40,816 nt of DNA from Rhizaria sp. SCN 62-66 (GCA_001724265.1 MEDY01000281.1:1-40816), one strand, 5' to 3'; counted from the stretch's first letter, positions 9,826-24,600 are shown. Translations and numbers: made by a program. Notes: generated by a model from the letters alone, not told the origin.

Positions 9826-12660
9826 TTAACTGGTGAGCTCCTGTGAGCAGATTGCAAGGGCAAGCTTTGCACGCAGAACCTCTTTGCTCGAGTAACAGGG
9901 GAGCTCCACGAGCATAAAGCAAGTGTGAGATTGCGGCAGCCGTTCGTCGTTGCGCTCCCACTCTGTCAAGTGAACGCGCATGAATTGCTGCACGTTTCCG
10001 CCACCAGAGCCGCCGCTGCTGGCGTCGAGCCCGGCGGGCAGCTTGGCCATGCCCCACACGAACTGCAGAAACTGCCCGCGCTCCTTGGGCCCCCACTCGG
10101 CGAGCACCTCCCATAGTGCCTCGGCAACGGCGGCCTCGCGCGCGCTCAGTGGCGGCCCGCGCGGCGCAGAGGCGCCCACTGCCGCGCCCGCCTCGCACCG
10201 CGCGCCGTCGGCGCCCACCACCACGGTGAACGCGCGCAGCCGCGCCGCACTGTAGTCTTCGGCACCCGCAAGCCAGCGCCAGGCGGCTGCGGCGCCGCGC
10301 AGCCCCAGCGCCCACCCGCCTGTCAGCGCCGCGCCGCTGGCGCTAGACACCGAGACCGCGCCGGCCGCGGGGTCCACGCCGGCGCGCTGGTCGCAAGCGC
10401 CAGCGCCGTTGGCGTGCGACGCAGCGCCCGCGCGGCTGCTGTCGGCGGCCGCGGGGCCCAGAGCGGCGGCGCCCGCGGCTGCGGCGGGCGCGGTGACCGC
10501 AGCGGACCCCGCGGCAGCGCCGAGCCCGCCGCGGCCGAGCGCGGTCACAAAGGGCGGCCGCCGCAGGTGCGCCGAGGCTGCAGCGGCTCCAGGTGTGGCC
10601 GGGAGAGACCACAACATGCCTTCGCGCACCGCTGCTGCTAGCGCGCCGCCGAACGCGCCGCCCGTGGCTGCCGCAGCCCCCGAGGCCGCCGCGCTGCCCG
10701 CGCGCCTGCCGAGGCCTAGCGCGGCTAGAGATCGTAGCACGGGCGCGTTGCACAGCCGCGCGTGCGCACCTGGGACCACCGCAGCTGGGCCCGCGGCCGG
10801 CGCAGCGGCAACATCGGCGTTGGCCCAGCCGCCCGCGCCGGTAAGTGCGGTCACGGCGGCCGCGGCAAAGGCTGAGCGAGTCGCGAATGTCACGCGCACG
10901 AAGCGTGCTGCGGGGAACAGAGGCGCGCGCCCTGCCGTTGCGCCGCTGTTTCCGGCCGAAGATGCTCCCGCGCCACTGGCAAGGCCGAGAGGGTTGCGCG
11001 CAGCGGTTGCCGCGTCTGCGGCCAGCACACTGTCGGGTAATGCAACTGTGGCCGCTATGTCTGTAACTGCGGCTGCAAAAGCACGCGGCGCGAGCGGACG
11101 GCCCTGACCGTCGGCAAACAGCAACGCACGCGCCGCTGTTACGTCGGCCGCCGCCAGCCGCTGCAGCGCGCCAAGGGGCGCTGTGAATGCCGCGGGCAGC
11201 CGGACGGGAGCGGCGGCACTGTCATCGTTGCCGTCTTCACTGTCGTCGTTGTATCCGTCGTTTGCAATTATGGTGCTATTGTAGCAGTGCGCTAAAGGCT
11301 GAGGAGAGCCATCGGTAAAGCCTGCATTGGATCTACTGAAGAGCTCGCGGATGTCGCTTTCGCTGCTGCGTCCATGCATAGCGTCACTGTCTTCAGCTTC
11401 GTTATTGTTATCTTGAGGCGCTAGAGTGACAGACGATGACGGTAAATCATGCGGAGGCTTCACGTGCCATTCACTACTTTGAGGTTGCACTTTGTCCACG
11501 AAACGTAGATCTTGTTCAAGTACTCCGTCGCGGTCAAAGACGTCAATCCACACCGCTTCGCGCGCACATAGCGCAGACACACACTCTGCCACCGCGTTAG
11601 TTGCGGTGGAGTGGCTTGTCGGAAGAGTGACACAGACCGAGGCGAGGCCGCGGCGCGCTGCCACAGGTAGCCCGGCCACCGCGAGCACCTCACTGTCGTC
11701 CTCGCCGCCGCCGCTGCCGCTGCCCACAGCGCTGTCTGCGGCACTGCTATTTGCTCCAGCATTGTGGTTGCCGCCAGTGTGCGTGCCAAGCCCCGCGCCG
11801 CGGCCCTCGCCGCCAGCGTCGCCGACTACAGCGGCCCACGCCGCAGAAGCAAGTCGCGGGTCGACCGCAGCGCCGGCGCGCGCGGCCAGCGCCAGCAGCA
11901 TGCCGGCCGTCGCGGCCAAGTGGGCCTCGCGCGGCGCGCCTGCCAGCGCGTTGAACGCCAGCGTGTCGCGGTGCGCGCCTTCGCCGTGCGTCGCGTTCGG
12001 CACGGCCACCAGCAGCGGCGGACTTAGCGGCTGCGCGCCCGCGACTTCGGTGCCTGCGGTTAGTGCTCCGGGGCCGCGCGCAAAGCTGGGAACAAAGCCT
12101 GAAACAGCATTGCTTATCGACGTATTGCGACTTGTGCTGTTGCTCATGTTTGTGCTGCCCGCGCTCGTTGTGGCGGCTAAGCGCAGCACACGGCGTGCCT
12201 CGGAGCGCGGCAACCCAATAGCGCTTGCCACAGCTTCTGCAGCTTCCTCAATTTCAAAGCTGCTGCTGTAACCAGTGTAACTTGCATGGCGCAAAGTGCG
12301 GCGCAAAAGAGCTAATTCAACGCTGGAGTTACCGCCATAGACATGCGCCAGCGCGCCACATAGCGCACTTGCGCCAAGGCTCCTGCTCTCTCCGCCGCCG
12401 CCCGCGCCTACACCCTGCGCAGCGCCGCCAGTGCTGCCGCTGCTGCTGCCGCCGTGCGCGGACGCAACAGCCGCTGCAACAGAGGCTGTGAGCACAAGTT
12501 GTGAAACGGTCGCCTCAAGGCCCCACCGGAACGGGCCGGGAAATCCCGCGGCGCCGGCGTTTGTAGCGCCCGTAAGCGTAACGCGCAGCGCATACGCGGC
12601 AGGAACTGCGCGCAGAGAATGGCAGCGCACGTCGCGCAAGCGCCGCGCTAGCTGAACAAG
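9826..12660 (-). other. HECT catalytic domain region
   Basis: Landmarks follow the HECT fold in order: YALRVTLTG with GPFRWGLEATVSQL (N-lobe start, compare the family's VEFVGE..DAGG.FRE); a VPNATHGEGAHRD motif near residue 9025, the position of the HERC-type PNAT...NRD motif; LLALAARAG...SAAWAAVVGD (compare GVAIRT...VWKQL); VREGMLWSLPATPG; ERGQFLQFVWGMAKLPAG; and LPQSHTCF with the catalytic Cys codon at 9921-9919. The lobe motifs are separated by Gly/Ala/Ser-rich inserts, so the domain spans about 940 residues against a usual 350. Only 30 residues follow the cysteine. The acidic N-lobe E...D is replaced by T...N in LTGATNAG. Confidence 0.85.
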
Positions 12661-15600
12661 CGCATTGTCTGGCACTGGGCTTGCGCCGATCATTGGAGCG
12701 CTCAAGTCGGCGTTCTGACCGTGACCGTGAGCGAGAGCATGGTCGTGGTTGGCGTGGACGCGTCGCGTTGCCAGAACATCATCCGCAATATCGCCGTGGT
12801 TCATTGCGTTGCTGCTCCCGCCAAGGTTGCTGCTAACATGACGACGGCGCCGCGTGGCTTCATCGCTGCTCGTGCTGTAGTGAAACGCATTAGCGTCCTC
12901 GGTATCAACATCTGCCTCAATGTCATCGTCAGCTTCGGCCTCATTATCAGCGCCAAACTCGAGCTGCGCTTCCGCAGCCGCCGCTTCCGCCTCTGCCTCA
13001 GCCTCGCCCCACAGCTCAGAGTCAGCGTCGGTCATTACGGCGTGAGTTGTCCTGCGTGCTCCTGAATCAGGTTCAGACTCGGAGTCACTGCCACTTGCGC
13101 TGGCTCTGGCAGAAGCACCAGCAAGATTGCTCGCACGGCGGCCGCTGCTTGCGCTAGCGCCGCGCTCATCACTCTCACTAGCAGTGTTTTCGTCAGCGTT
13201 GTCACCAAGAGATGCGTTCGCACTGCTCATGTCTGCGCTGCTATCAAACTCAATGGCGGCTTGACTAGCGCCGGGTACAGGGAGACTTCCTTGCTGCAGC
13301 GGCAGCTCTAACCGTACCGCGGGCGAGGCGTCACAATGCACGCGCGCGGTGGCCATCATCGCCAGCTGCGCCAGTTGCGAGCGCGCAGCGGGAGACGGTA
13401 GCAGCAGTCCTGCGAGTGTGCGCCCGCCCTCTTCTTCCTCCTCCTCGTCTTCGCCAGCAGCAGCGGCCAGACTGTGGTCCTCGCCGTTGTTGTTGTCCTC
13501 TTCGTTGTGCTTACTGTCGTCGTTGTCCTTGGTATCGCTGTCATCGCCCCGGCTTAACTTATCGTCAGCCATCTTGGTGCTCACGGTTACAGCATTGTCG
13601 CTGCGCTGCAACCCGGCACCAACAGCACGTGCGTCGGCCACACTAGCTAAGGCTGCACTCCGCTGCGCGCGCGTTGGCGCCTGTGGCAGTGCAGCCAACA
13701 GCACCGACGCCGGGCCCAGCTCTAACAGACCCATTACGTCGGCTTCAGTCTGCTTGCGCGCGCGGTTAATGCCGCCTGCGCCGTCAGCGCCGTGTTTGCT
13801 AGCACTAGGGTCTATCTCGAATACGCGGCTTACCTTTGGTTCCGCTGCTGCCGCGTCCAGCGTTACAGCCATGGCCAGTTCCAGCATTTCTCCGCTGCCA
13901 TCTGACGCCAGCGTGACCGCAGCGTCTGCAAGCGCGGCTGCGTCAACGCCATGCCAACTGCCCGGTGGGCCAAAGCTGGCGCGGCGCGGCGGTGCAGTAG
14001 CGCGTAATAGTGTCTGCAGTAGCAGGCCCACGCGTAGGAGCACGCGTTGCGAGTCTGCGCTAAGTCGCGCTAATAGCGGCAGTGTGGCGTGCTGTGCAGC
14101 TACAGCAATAGCGAGGCTTTCAACCTGTGCATGCGCACGCGCGCGCGCCCGGTCATTTGCAGCTGCTGCAGACGACTCAGCCAGCGCAAACTCAGTCGCC
14201 GCATCTGCAAGGCCGCTACTTGCCGCAGCACCGGCCCCAGCCTCGTCCTCTTCTTCAGCAATCGCGGCGCCAGTCAAGATCAAACTTGCGGCTGCGTCAA
14301 CCAGCACCGGACTAACAGCAGTAATAGCAGGGTTGGTATTGTTCGGTACAATGAAGGAGTCTATGGGTGGCAGGATGGGGCGCAACGCGGAAGTCAGAAG
14401 GTGTAACGCAGTGGCCTCTTCTTTAGCGGTCTTAGTCGCAGCGAGCGCGCGCAAGCAGCTGGCCCAGATCCACGCAACGGCAACGGCAGCGCGCGCGTGC
14501 GCCCTGGCGCGCGCAGCGCGGCCAAGGCCCTGTGCGGCTGCAGCGCCCGCGCGCACCGCTGCGGCGCGCAGCATTGTCTCTGCGCGCTCAACGCGCGAGA
14601 ACAGCTGCGAATCCTTGTCGCGCTTTGCGTGCAGGCGCACTCCACGCGAAGCTGCGTGCCCGCGCGCGCAGGCAGGCAGCATTGTGCAGTGCAGCACGTG
14701 CGCATTATCCGCGAAGGCGTCCGTTTGCCGCGCGCATTGCCACAACAAAGCGCCACGCGCCTCGGCAGACATCGCGGCTGGCAGTAACTCGCGGATTGCA
14801 ATAGCGACAACTGCAGCGTCAACAACTGGCGCTGCGGCCTCTGCCAAAGCTAGGGCAGCGGCGCGGCTGCTGTTGTTGTGAACAATTGCAGTACCCGCGG
14901 CTTGCGCAATGCCGGTGAGCTACAGAATAGACATCACTGATGTGTAGGACAGCGCACTCATACTTACAGTCGCCGCATTTACGCTATGGGGTGCCGCGGC
15001 AGACACATGTAGCGCGGGCGCGAGAGTTTCGACTGTTGCCTTTGCCGTTGCTGAAGCAACTCGCAGAGCATGCGCAAGCGCAACCGGCACAATAATCAAT
15101 GAACGTGCAGCCGCAGCGTCAAGCATAAGATATAGAGAACGCTGCGCAGCGTCTGCGGCTGCAAACGCACCCTGTTGGTGTAGGTGTCGCGCCCATTGCA
15201 ATGCGCGCGCAAGCCTTTTCAGCCCCAGGCCGTTGCTGGTCCCATCGTCGCTGTCTAACTCGGAGTCCGATTCCGACTGTGGCATTGACTTGAAGTGTCG
15301 CGAGAGCCACTCAGAGGGCAGGTCAGTGACTGCAACGGACACCTTGTTGCTGTGCCGCGCATTGCCCGCGCGCAGTGTCAGGACGCCACACCACGCCTCT
15401 GCGCTAACGCTACAGACCGGCAACGCTAGTTTGTCGCTGTTGCTCATGCCAGCGCCAGCAGTGACGCTAGGCCGCGGTAGCACGCCCCAGCGCTAGGCGC
15501 CAACGCGGATTGCGATGCGCAGCACGCGCTCAATTGCAACAACGGCCTCAAAGCGGCGCGCACTGGCGTCGGAGCGCGCGGCGACGTAGGGAAACAGTAC

Positions 15601-18600
15601 GCCGCCGCTCTCAACCAGCGGAGGTCCTAGCGGCCCAGTCCCCGCCGCAGTGCCAGCGGGGCCCTCGTGGCCGCTGCCGCCGCTGCCGCGGTGCGGAGCC
15701 GACGTCGCAGTGGACACGGCCTTTGCAGCGCTGCGCGCGGTCTCTGCTTGCAGCAGTGCGGCAGACTCGGCGTAGGCCAAGTCGCGCAACGGCAGAAGTG
15801 CCGTTGACACTGGCACTGTTGCGCCCACGATTCCGCCCACGGCAAGCCGAGACGCGGTTATCCAGTCCTGCTCCTCAATGTCGTTGCCGTCATGGCTGTT
15901 GCGGCGGACGGAGCCGCCAGGCTGCGCTTTGCTTGGACCAGGCAGCACACAACAGGGGCCATAGTACTCACCGGCGGCGGCCAGCTCTGCGCCAAGCCAG
16001 GCGATTGTCGGCGCAGCGACAAGCCGCGCCGGCAGCGCTGTGAGCGCAAGCGCGGCCTCAGTCACTACGCTGAGCAGCAGCGTGCGCAGCGGGGCAGCGC
16101 TCTCGCCCAGTGCGAGCGGCGCACGGCCCTCCGCGCCCGTTTCTCGCGCGAAGCACTGTGTCGCGTTTTGCTGTTCTGCGCTTGACGTCTCCATTACTGC
16201 AGCAGTAAGCCCCGCAGCCTTGGCTACTGCGGCGCCCAGCGGCGGTAGCGCGGTGTTATGGGCGGCAGATGCGGCTGTGGCAGACTGGGCGGCGCTTATG
16301 GCCTCAGCACCGGCGCGCAGCGCGTGCGTGGCCCTGGCGGCTATTGTGGCCAGACCAGGCAGACACGCAAGTTGCGAGCGCTCATTTGTTGTGGAGAATA
16401 AATCAGAAGTGCGTTCGCGTGGCTCTTCCTCAGCCGTTTTTGAGGCAGCTGTTGCTTTTGTGACCATAAGTGTCCGGTCAACGCCAAAGCCCTCGCTGCC
16501 AACCGCGTACGTGGCTGCTGCTGCAGCTGCCGCCGCCTGGGCAATTGTGGTGAGTGCACTCTGCGCGCGTTCGCAGTCAGCCGCAGCAAGCGAGTGCCGC
16601 GTCATTGCGCGCGCAAGGACGCGCACAAGGAACAGCAGCGCGTGCGCGGAGCTAGGCGGCGCCGCGGTGACCGTCACTAGCGCGCGGACCCAAGCGGGCA
16701 CAAGCGACACACCTTGCCCCGCAGTTGCCGCACCGCTGCGGACAACAGCAACACTTTCCGTGCGCACTTGTTGCAGCTGCTGTTGCCTATGGGCGTGCGT
16801 CTGCGCGTGTGGAGAAGATAGCAGTGTGGGAAGACCCAGCGCAAGCCCGACAGCTGTGGAGTCCGTTGCGGATGTTGTAGGCTGTGCAGAGCGGGCGACA
16901 GTGGGTGGTGCTGCGACCGCATGCAGCGACAGAGAAACCTCCGTGTGTGTGCCTTCGCGCGCTGCGGTTGCGCCCGGCACAACACAGCCCGACACTGTAG
17001 TCAAGCCGTCCTGAGCATTAACTAACTCACTGTTTCCACGGGTTAACGCATTGCGTACAGCGGATGCAACGCCACTCTCCAGCTCTTGCGTAGCGCCAGA
17101 GTCGAGATGCGCAGTGGCTGCGCGTACTGCTGTTGCCGATAGCGGTGGTGGCACAATTAGCGGCGCCTCATTCACGTCTGTTGCCGTAATGCGAACGTAA
17201 CAGGGGTTTGGAACTAGCAGGCAGCCAGGCTCTGGCGTGCCGTCAGCTGCAACAACGCGCGTGCCACCAAGCCGTTTTCCCACATGTGCCCAGCGTCCAG
17301 GGCGTTCTTGTGCGCGTTCAACCCCCTGGATAGAGCGGTAGCTGGTGTTATACGCGCACACGCGCCAGGCGTGCGTCGGCGCAAGCGTCGCAAGCGAGCA
17401 CGGCGCGTGACGGCCGCCCGCATAGTGACCGCCGTCCCACAGCCCTTGCGCTGCCTCCGCGCCGGCTGCGTTGCTATCAACACCGCCGTCAGTCCGTGAG
17501 TCAGTGACAATCACCGCGGCGGCTGCGGCTGCAGCGGCGGCGTCCGCCGGCATGCCGCAGAGGTCTTCGGCGGCGTCTGATGGCGCAAGCACAAGCGAGT
17601 GGAGCGGTACGCGCCCAGCGCGGTCAGCGCTCACAGTTACCACAGCGGGGACTGTCAGGCCGGAGGGGCGAAACCCTAACACAAGTGCATCAGTGCTCAC
17701 GAGCAAAGTGTCGGCAGAGTCGGATTCGCTCCTGTTCACAGTATAGGGCGGCTTGTAAAGGCGGACCAGGCAGGAGCGCTCGGAGTGCAGCAGTGTGCTT
17801 ATGGTCACCTCTGGCCGCGTCGCAGCCGTCATGACCGCGGTCGCCAGCCGCTCTGCCTCTACTGCCAGCGCAGCCATTCCAGCGCTGCACTCGGCAATGT
17901 TGACGTTGACAGGAACAGAAGCAGACTTATTGTGAGTGCCCGCAGAGCGCACAGTGCGTGCTGACGACTGCAGCAGCAGGCAGCCAACAACGGTCTTCAC
18001 GGCGGCTGCGGTTGACGTTGCGGCGTCGCCACCAGGACAGCCGAACGCAGCAGTGCGGCCCCCAACGGGTTCGTCGTCGTCTGCAGCGGGCGTAAGCGCG
18101 GCGGCCACAGCGCCAATAGAAGCGGGCGCTATTAGCGCAGTCGACAATGACTTGTTTAGCATTGCTAGGCCTGATGGAGTTGACACTGGCAGCCGTGGCA
18201 GTGCTACAACAACGCGCGCTCTACCAGCATCAGTACTGTCACTTACTGAGCGCAATGCAGTTGCTGTAACAGCAGCGTCTGTGCCCGCAGTAGGGGCAAG
18301 TGAGGAGTCAACAAGCCGGGCAATGGGCACCCTTGTTGCTAGTGCGAGAGCTAGCCGAAGAGGCGGCAGCAGCGGAGCAACGAACTGACTTCCGTTGGAC
18401 GTTGCAGCAGTTGCAGTGCGTATAGTGCCTAGTGTGAGTCGGCGGAACATGCTACGCTGCGCGCGTGTGACGTCAAGGCCGCACGCGTGCTCATTACGGC
18501 CGCCGCACGACAAAAGCGTCCGCAGCAGTGCGCGGCGAGCTGCTGCTGCCCCTGCGTGCAACCCACTGGCCAGCGCGCGAGCTGCAGAAAGCAGCGCAAT

Positions 18601-21600
18601 TTCACGGCTGTTGCTGTCGTCAATGTCGTAGTCAATGCTATCGTCGCCGTTGTCGTTCCGCAGCGTGATTGCGAGCGTCACAGTCTCTGTAACGGGCGCG
18701 CGCAGCGGTGCAGTAGCGGGGATTAGCGGCAGTGCCAACGGAGCCAAATCCTCAAGCCGCAGCCACACATATGACGAAGCCCACGCGTCTGCGCCGGCCC
18801 CAGCAGCCGCGGCCTCAGCGGCGTCTGCGTCTGCGCCAGCCGCAGCGGCGGGCGCCAGTCCGCGGAAAGACAGCGTGTGCGGGTTCGAGCCTAATAATCC
18901 CTCTGAGGCGTCGCCCAGGGGCGGGAAATGCACCAACACGGCGCCCACCAGCGGAGGCAACGGGACACGCATGAAGGTTTCAGTAGCATTTCCACTTGCC
19001 GCTTCCATGGCAGCAGCTGCAGCGTTGTTGCGGTTTTGCTCAAGCTCAATGCCGTCAGATCGCGCAGGAAAAGAAGCGGAGCCGCGGGAAGTAGCAGCGG
19101 GCAGCGGAGGCAGACGCAGGTGTAAACCTAGCGTCCCCGCCGTTGGCGTAATGTTTGCACTCGTCATCGCGCTTGCGCGTTCAGAGCCGTGGCGCAACAA
19201 ACCTGGAAGCGGCGCAGGCACAAACATGCCGCTTTGAGTGGCGCTTAGCGTGTCACCGTGACTTTCGGTGCCATTTCCTTGGTACGCGTAAGAGTCCGCT
19301 TGAGAAACGTCGCCTTGGCTGCTCTCAACAGCGTTAAGGCGGCTTAACATCCCGGCGCCAGTGTCGCTGTCCACCATACTAGTCGCGCTGCGCACGCTGC
19401 CGCACGACACTGAGCGCGCACCAGAACCAGAACCGGACTGAGAGCGACTGCGTTGCATTGTCGCTGCCGCGCTAATGTTATTATTCTCCCGACTGGGGGA
19501 AGTACTGCGTTGGGCGGATGATCTTACTGTCACCGCGACAAAGGCCGTATTTCCTGCATTGTTGTCCTCATCGCCATCGGCATTGTTGTCACCGTTGGCA
19601 GCGCGCATTGCAGCCGCTGCAGCCGCTGCCTCAGCTGCGGCCACTGCACCGGCACCACAGGGCGCACATGCGACGATAGTACCACACCGCTGCCTTGCGG
19701 CCAGAGTTGGCAGCGTCTCCCGCATTGCTGCTGCGGCTGCCGGCGTAAGCGCGACCGTCCGGCCGACCAGTAGCGCTGCCGCTGCGCCTGCTGCCGCGCG
19801 CGCCGCGGCGCCCACGGCCCGCACTAGCGCGCGCGGCATTGCGCTCTCGCCCACAGCGGCCGCCGCAGCGGCTGCAGCGTCCACAGCGGGGCTTGAGCTG
19901 GGCACACGGACTGAGATTGAGAGCGAGGCCGCAGCGAGACCCCAGAGGTCGGCGCGGCGCGCGGCGCGGGCGGCGGCGCCGGGATCCGGCGGCTGCGGGA
20001 AAGGGCCCGCCTCGCTGGGGCCCTGAGTGAGCCCTGCCTCGATGCTGACATCAGTGGGGAAGCACGACACGTAGTATGCGAGGCATTGGGGCAGCGAGCG
20101 AGGCAAGCAGGGGCCAAGTGCGGGTGCAATGCGCTCGGTGACGGTCACGGTTGGGCTTGCGCCCACAGGCATTGCGCGATTGGTGCTAGCCACGGGCATT
20201 GTGTTATAAGCGGACAACGCGGCAGTGCTAAGTTTTGGTGCATTGCTATTATCGTTTGTGTTTGCCGTTCCGTCGTTGGTAGGGTCTGTGATGAGGATGT
20301 GTGTGTTTACAGTCAGTCCCGCGTTGGTAGAAATCTCGCTGGCTACCACATCAATCAACGTACGCGGAGGCCGCGGTAACGCGCGCTTGGCATTGCTGCT
20401 CGTGTCGGTGTCAATGCCGCTACAGTCAAGACCCCAGCGCCAGTCATGTGCGCGTGAGGCAAGACCCGCTGCTGCAAGCCCAGCGGCGGCCGTGGGTAAT
20501 GGCATAGCAATGGTGACGGCAGCTGCAGTACCGGGAAACACCAGTCCTGCGCGTGGTGCGTCTTGGGATGCGTTGCTAGAAACGTGGTCTTCAAGCAACG
20601 CGTCGACAAATTTAGCTGCACTGGGGGCGCTGTGACAGAGCGGCAAGGGACTTGTACGAACCGAGCTCTGACTGTTTGCGTCGAGCAAAGACAACATGTC
20701 GCAGTCACCGGCCTCAATCCACCGCTGCAGTACTGCCGTGGCACGGGCACTCAGCGCGGCGCGCACAGCCTTCCACGCTTTAGTTTCAACCGAGGAAGCA
20801 ATTTCCTCTTGATTGTCAACACAGTCATCCGGGCCGCATTTGTTAGCAGTAGAGACGGCAAGCGCCGTGACCGCTAGCGCAAGCACAGAGCCAGGCTTTT
20901 GCACCCAAGCACTCGATTGCGAGCTTGCTGACGTCGACTTGCCTTTACTATTTGTAAGTAGCACTGGGGCCGAGTCAAGTGCAGTGACCGAAAGCGGTCC
21001 ATGACGTGGCGCCGGCGCAACAAACGCGAGCGGTACTACCCTGTATAGAAGAGCTGGCGCAGCCGCAGGCGTGCCCACCCATGGCGCACTGCTACTGCTG
21101 CACGGCTCAGCATTAGTGCTGCCGCCATCGCGCTCTTGGTGCTCCTCAGCAACGCCGGTATACATGCGTGACTGCGCGGCGACTGCTGGCTCGTCGCTAG
21201 CAATGGGCGCAACGCGCACGTGCGCAACGCTCTCGCGCCAGTCGATAAACTGCACGACGCCCGGCACTGCGCCGGCAGCAGGCGGCACCGTCACGGAAAC
21301 AAGGGAGCCTGCGCGCAGCGGCGGAGTAAAGGCCCCGATAACATCAAGTGCTGCAGCCGCTAGCGCAACGTTTTTTAGCGCACAGTCAGTCGATGTGGAG
21401 CCATTGTCATTAGGGTCAAGAGAGAGTGCGGAAAGGATTGACTCCACTGCTGCGGCGTGCCAGGCTAATGGGGTAGGTTGTGATAACACATGCGCGAATC
21501 CCGTTGCAGCCTCCTGTTTGCGGTTTCCGGGACTTACAGCGGCACACGCAAGCAGCGTCAGTGCTGGGTCACCGCGTTGTACTGTAACAAGTGCGCGCAT

Positions 21601-24600
21601 TGCCAGGACTAGCGTCTCACGCACGCGCGCACGCAACGCCAACAGTGCAGCCGCCGAGCCCTCACTGTCCCATACCCACGCGCGCGCACTCTTGCCGTGA
21701 CCGACGTTGTGCTTTGTGACCGAGAAGCCGATAACCGCGTTGTCTTTGTGCTGCAAGTCCGCGCTCGAGACAGAGGCAGCGCCACGCAGCCAGAGATGTT
21801 CGTCACCGGCGGCCGCGATAGTACAAAGCAACGCTCGCGCGACACACATGTTCTCATTTGCGACACCATCACAGCTGCTGTTGACAATGCTAGCAATAGC
21901 CGCGCGGGGCGCACTAATCAACAGCGCAGCGGCGACGAGCTCTGCAATCGCGACCGCAACAGCGGCCGGCACCCACATTTGCTCTGTAGCACTGCTGTTG
22001 TCGCACTCACTGCCAATGTCGCGGGCGTGCGCGGGGGAAACGGCGTGCCGCAATAGCTGTAGGAGCCAGAGAACGTGGTGACGAGAACGGCCCAGCTCGC
22101 AGCGCACGCAGGCCAGCGCGCGCGCTGCTGCAACAGCGGCAACCGTGAGCTCAGACCTGACGCGCTCGCCAGCCGCGACTCGTAGTCGCCACTGACGCCG
22201 CAGCACAGCCCTCACTTCAGCTGCAGCGCCAGCCTTATGTTGTAGCTGCTGCTGTTGCTGGACAGAGGAAGGCCGCGGCGAAAAGGACGGGGGCGACAAC
22301 GGAGGAGAGCTTCGGTGCGACCGGTGGCTCTGTGTGGGCGACAGAGACAGCGACATCGCTGGTGACATCGGTCCTGCGCCCGTGCCGACGCTAGTGTGCG
22401 CGGCGGGAACTTGCTCCCACCAGCGCGATAGGTCAAAGAGCAGTTCGGCTTCTACCTTGCGGCGGTCTGCCAACTGTGCAACAGTGCCAAACGGCGCGAT
22501 ACGGTCTGCGAGTGCAAACGGAATTGTCTCGTCAAAGTTGTTCCGCCAGCCGTCAAACGTCACGCGCACAGCGGCCGCGTGTACCGACACCACACGAGCA
22601 AAGAACCACTTGCCGTGCAAATCACGCGCGTCAACAAGATGGCCCGGACGCAGACTGCGCAAAAACCGGCGCTGCGCTGTTGGAGACATGAGCGCACGCG
22701 CAGAGGCGACGGAGCGTGGGGACAAAGGGGTCGGAAACGGATGCGACTGTTGCAAGTTGCTGTTGAGCGGCTGTTGTTGCTGAGTCTGTTGGCGTGTTGC
22801 TTCTGAGTGTTGGCGCGGGCGTTGGCGGGACCGCAGCCTTGCATACGGCGAGCGCGGGCGACGCCATGAGCGCTCGCTATCGTTGTCGCCGTCGCCGTCA
22901 CTTTCAATGCCAACCCGGTCGTCAAGCGGTGTCTCGTCATCACTGCTGCCAAAGCTACTGAAGCTGCCGACGCTGTACATGCGTGAGAGCGCGGTCAAAG
23001 CATCTACTTGCTCGATGTTAACGCTGGCTTCTACATCACCGCTCACATGTTTTGCGTACGCAGGCCCGGCTTGAACACACCGTGGGAACAAAGGTGCTAG
23101 TGCTGCAGTGCTTTCGCCTTGAACCTGGCCACGAGCAAGCGCGTCCTGCGAGGCGCAGACACGTGCAATGTCGGCTGTGTTGTAGATGGCCGACACAAGC
23201 GCCGACCAGCGCGCCGCGGCGGTGGGCGGAAGTGGCGGCAAGGCATTTGGATGTGGCGGTGCAGCAGCAGAGAGCACTGACGCGTCAAAAATTGAGGACT
23301 TTGTGGCCAAAACCGTTGGCGTCACCGCAGTACCCCCCTGAGGCGTCTGCGACACTGTTGGCCAGAGGGCGAAAGCACTGCCGTTGGCTCCGCGTTTGCT
23401 CACGGGCGGCATCCCGGCACTGTGTGGGTGCGGATGCGGTTGCTGCTGCGTCATGGCTGTTGCAGCAACGGCTAACGCGCCCCCAGCTGTTGAAGAGTCT
23501 TGCCTGCCACTCCCGGGAATCACAACAGCATGAGTCGGCAATAGCGGTACAGCCACAGCGTACGACATTCCCTTGCCGACAACAGTTACATTCTCAATGC
23601 CATCAGCGTCATCCAGTCCCGCAACTGTCGTTGTGGTTGGCACTGCTGCATGCGCAGCGGCAGCGGGTCCTGGCAGCGTCAGCACGCTTGCTTCGCGGTC
23701 CCACACGTGGCTCGGCACAAGTGGCGTCTTTGCTGCAGAGCCCGCAGAGCCAGTGCTTGCAGCCTGGCCTGCGCCCGCGCTTGTGCTTGGTGAAAGCAGA
23801 CCAAGGCCGCGCGCCACAGCCCAGGCTGAGGGGGTTCCTGGTCCGGCGGGCGTGCGTGGCGGCCACTGAAACGCGCCGCCGCGGTGCGCTGCTCCGCTGC
23901 CAGTACCAGTGCCAGCGCCAGTGCCAAGTGCGCTGGGACGGCGGCCAAAAACGCCCGCGGTTAAGCCAGTGCCGTTACGGTGTGCGTGGCCGCCAAACGC
24001 GCTGTTTGCTGGACTTGCTTGTAGTAAAGACGCGGAAGAGGGAGCGGAAGGTGTGGCTAGCGGGACGACACCAAATACAGGCGAGGCAAGCGGCGACGCT
24101 AAGGCAGCCGGGTGATCAGCGCCCAATCCTGTTCCAACTCCGGGCGCAAAGGTGACGCGGGGACCTGTTGCAATTGAGCCTGTTAGCAAAGCCAGTGGCG
24201 CTGCCGGCGCGTGGGTGCTGTCTGCAAGCGGTGACGCCATTGAGATGGACCCGTCGCTGTCTTCTCCGTTTGCGTTTGTACTTGCGCTGTCAGTCATCAG
24301 CGGCTGCAAGCGTGTTGCGCTGCTACTGTGACCTCCAAAGGCAAAAAAGCCTGCGCTGACGGTGGCTTCACGCGCGCGCACTCGCGGCCGGGCGCGCACA
24401 GCATCAACACCACCCGTTGTAGTCACAGTTGGGGAAACAGCACCAGCCAGCGTTGCAGCAGTTAGCGGCCGCGGAGTCCACAGCGCAAATCCTTCGTTGC
24501 TTCCGTTAGCACCATAACTCACTGCGCTAAGACTGTCGCTAAGAAAGCCGTGCGTGTCGTCTTCACTTGTAAAAGCAAGCGCATTTGCAGCAGCCTGTGC

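Noticed and set aside
13349-14881. Long plus-strand ORF opposite the HECT region
   Set aside because: Ala/Ser-rich shadow of a GC-rich gene; no motif, whereas the minus strand carries the HECT domain.
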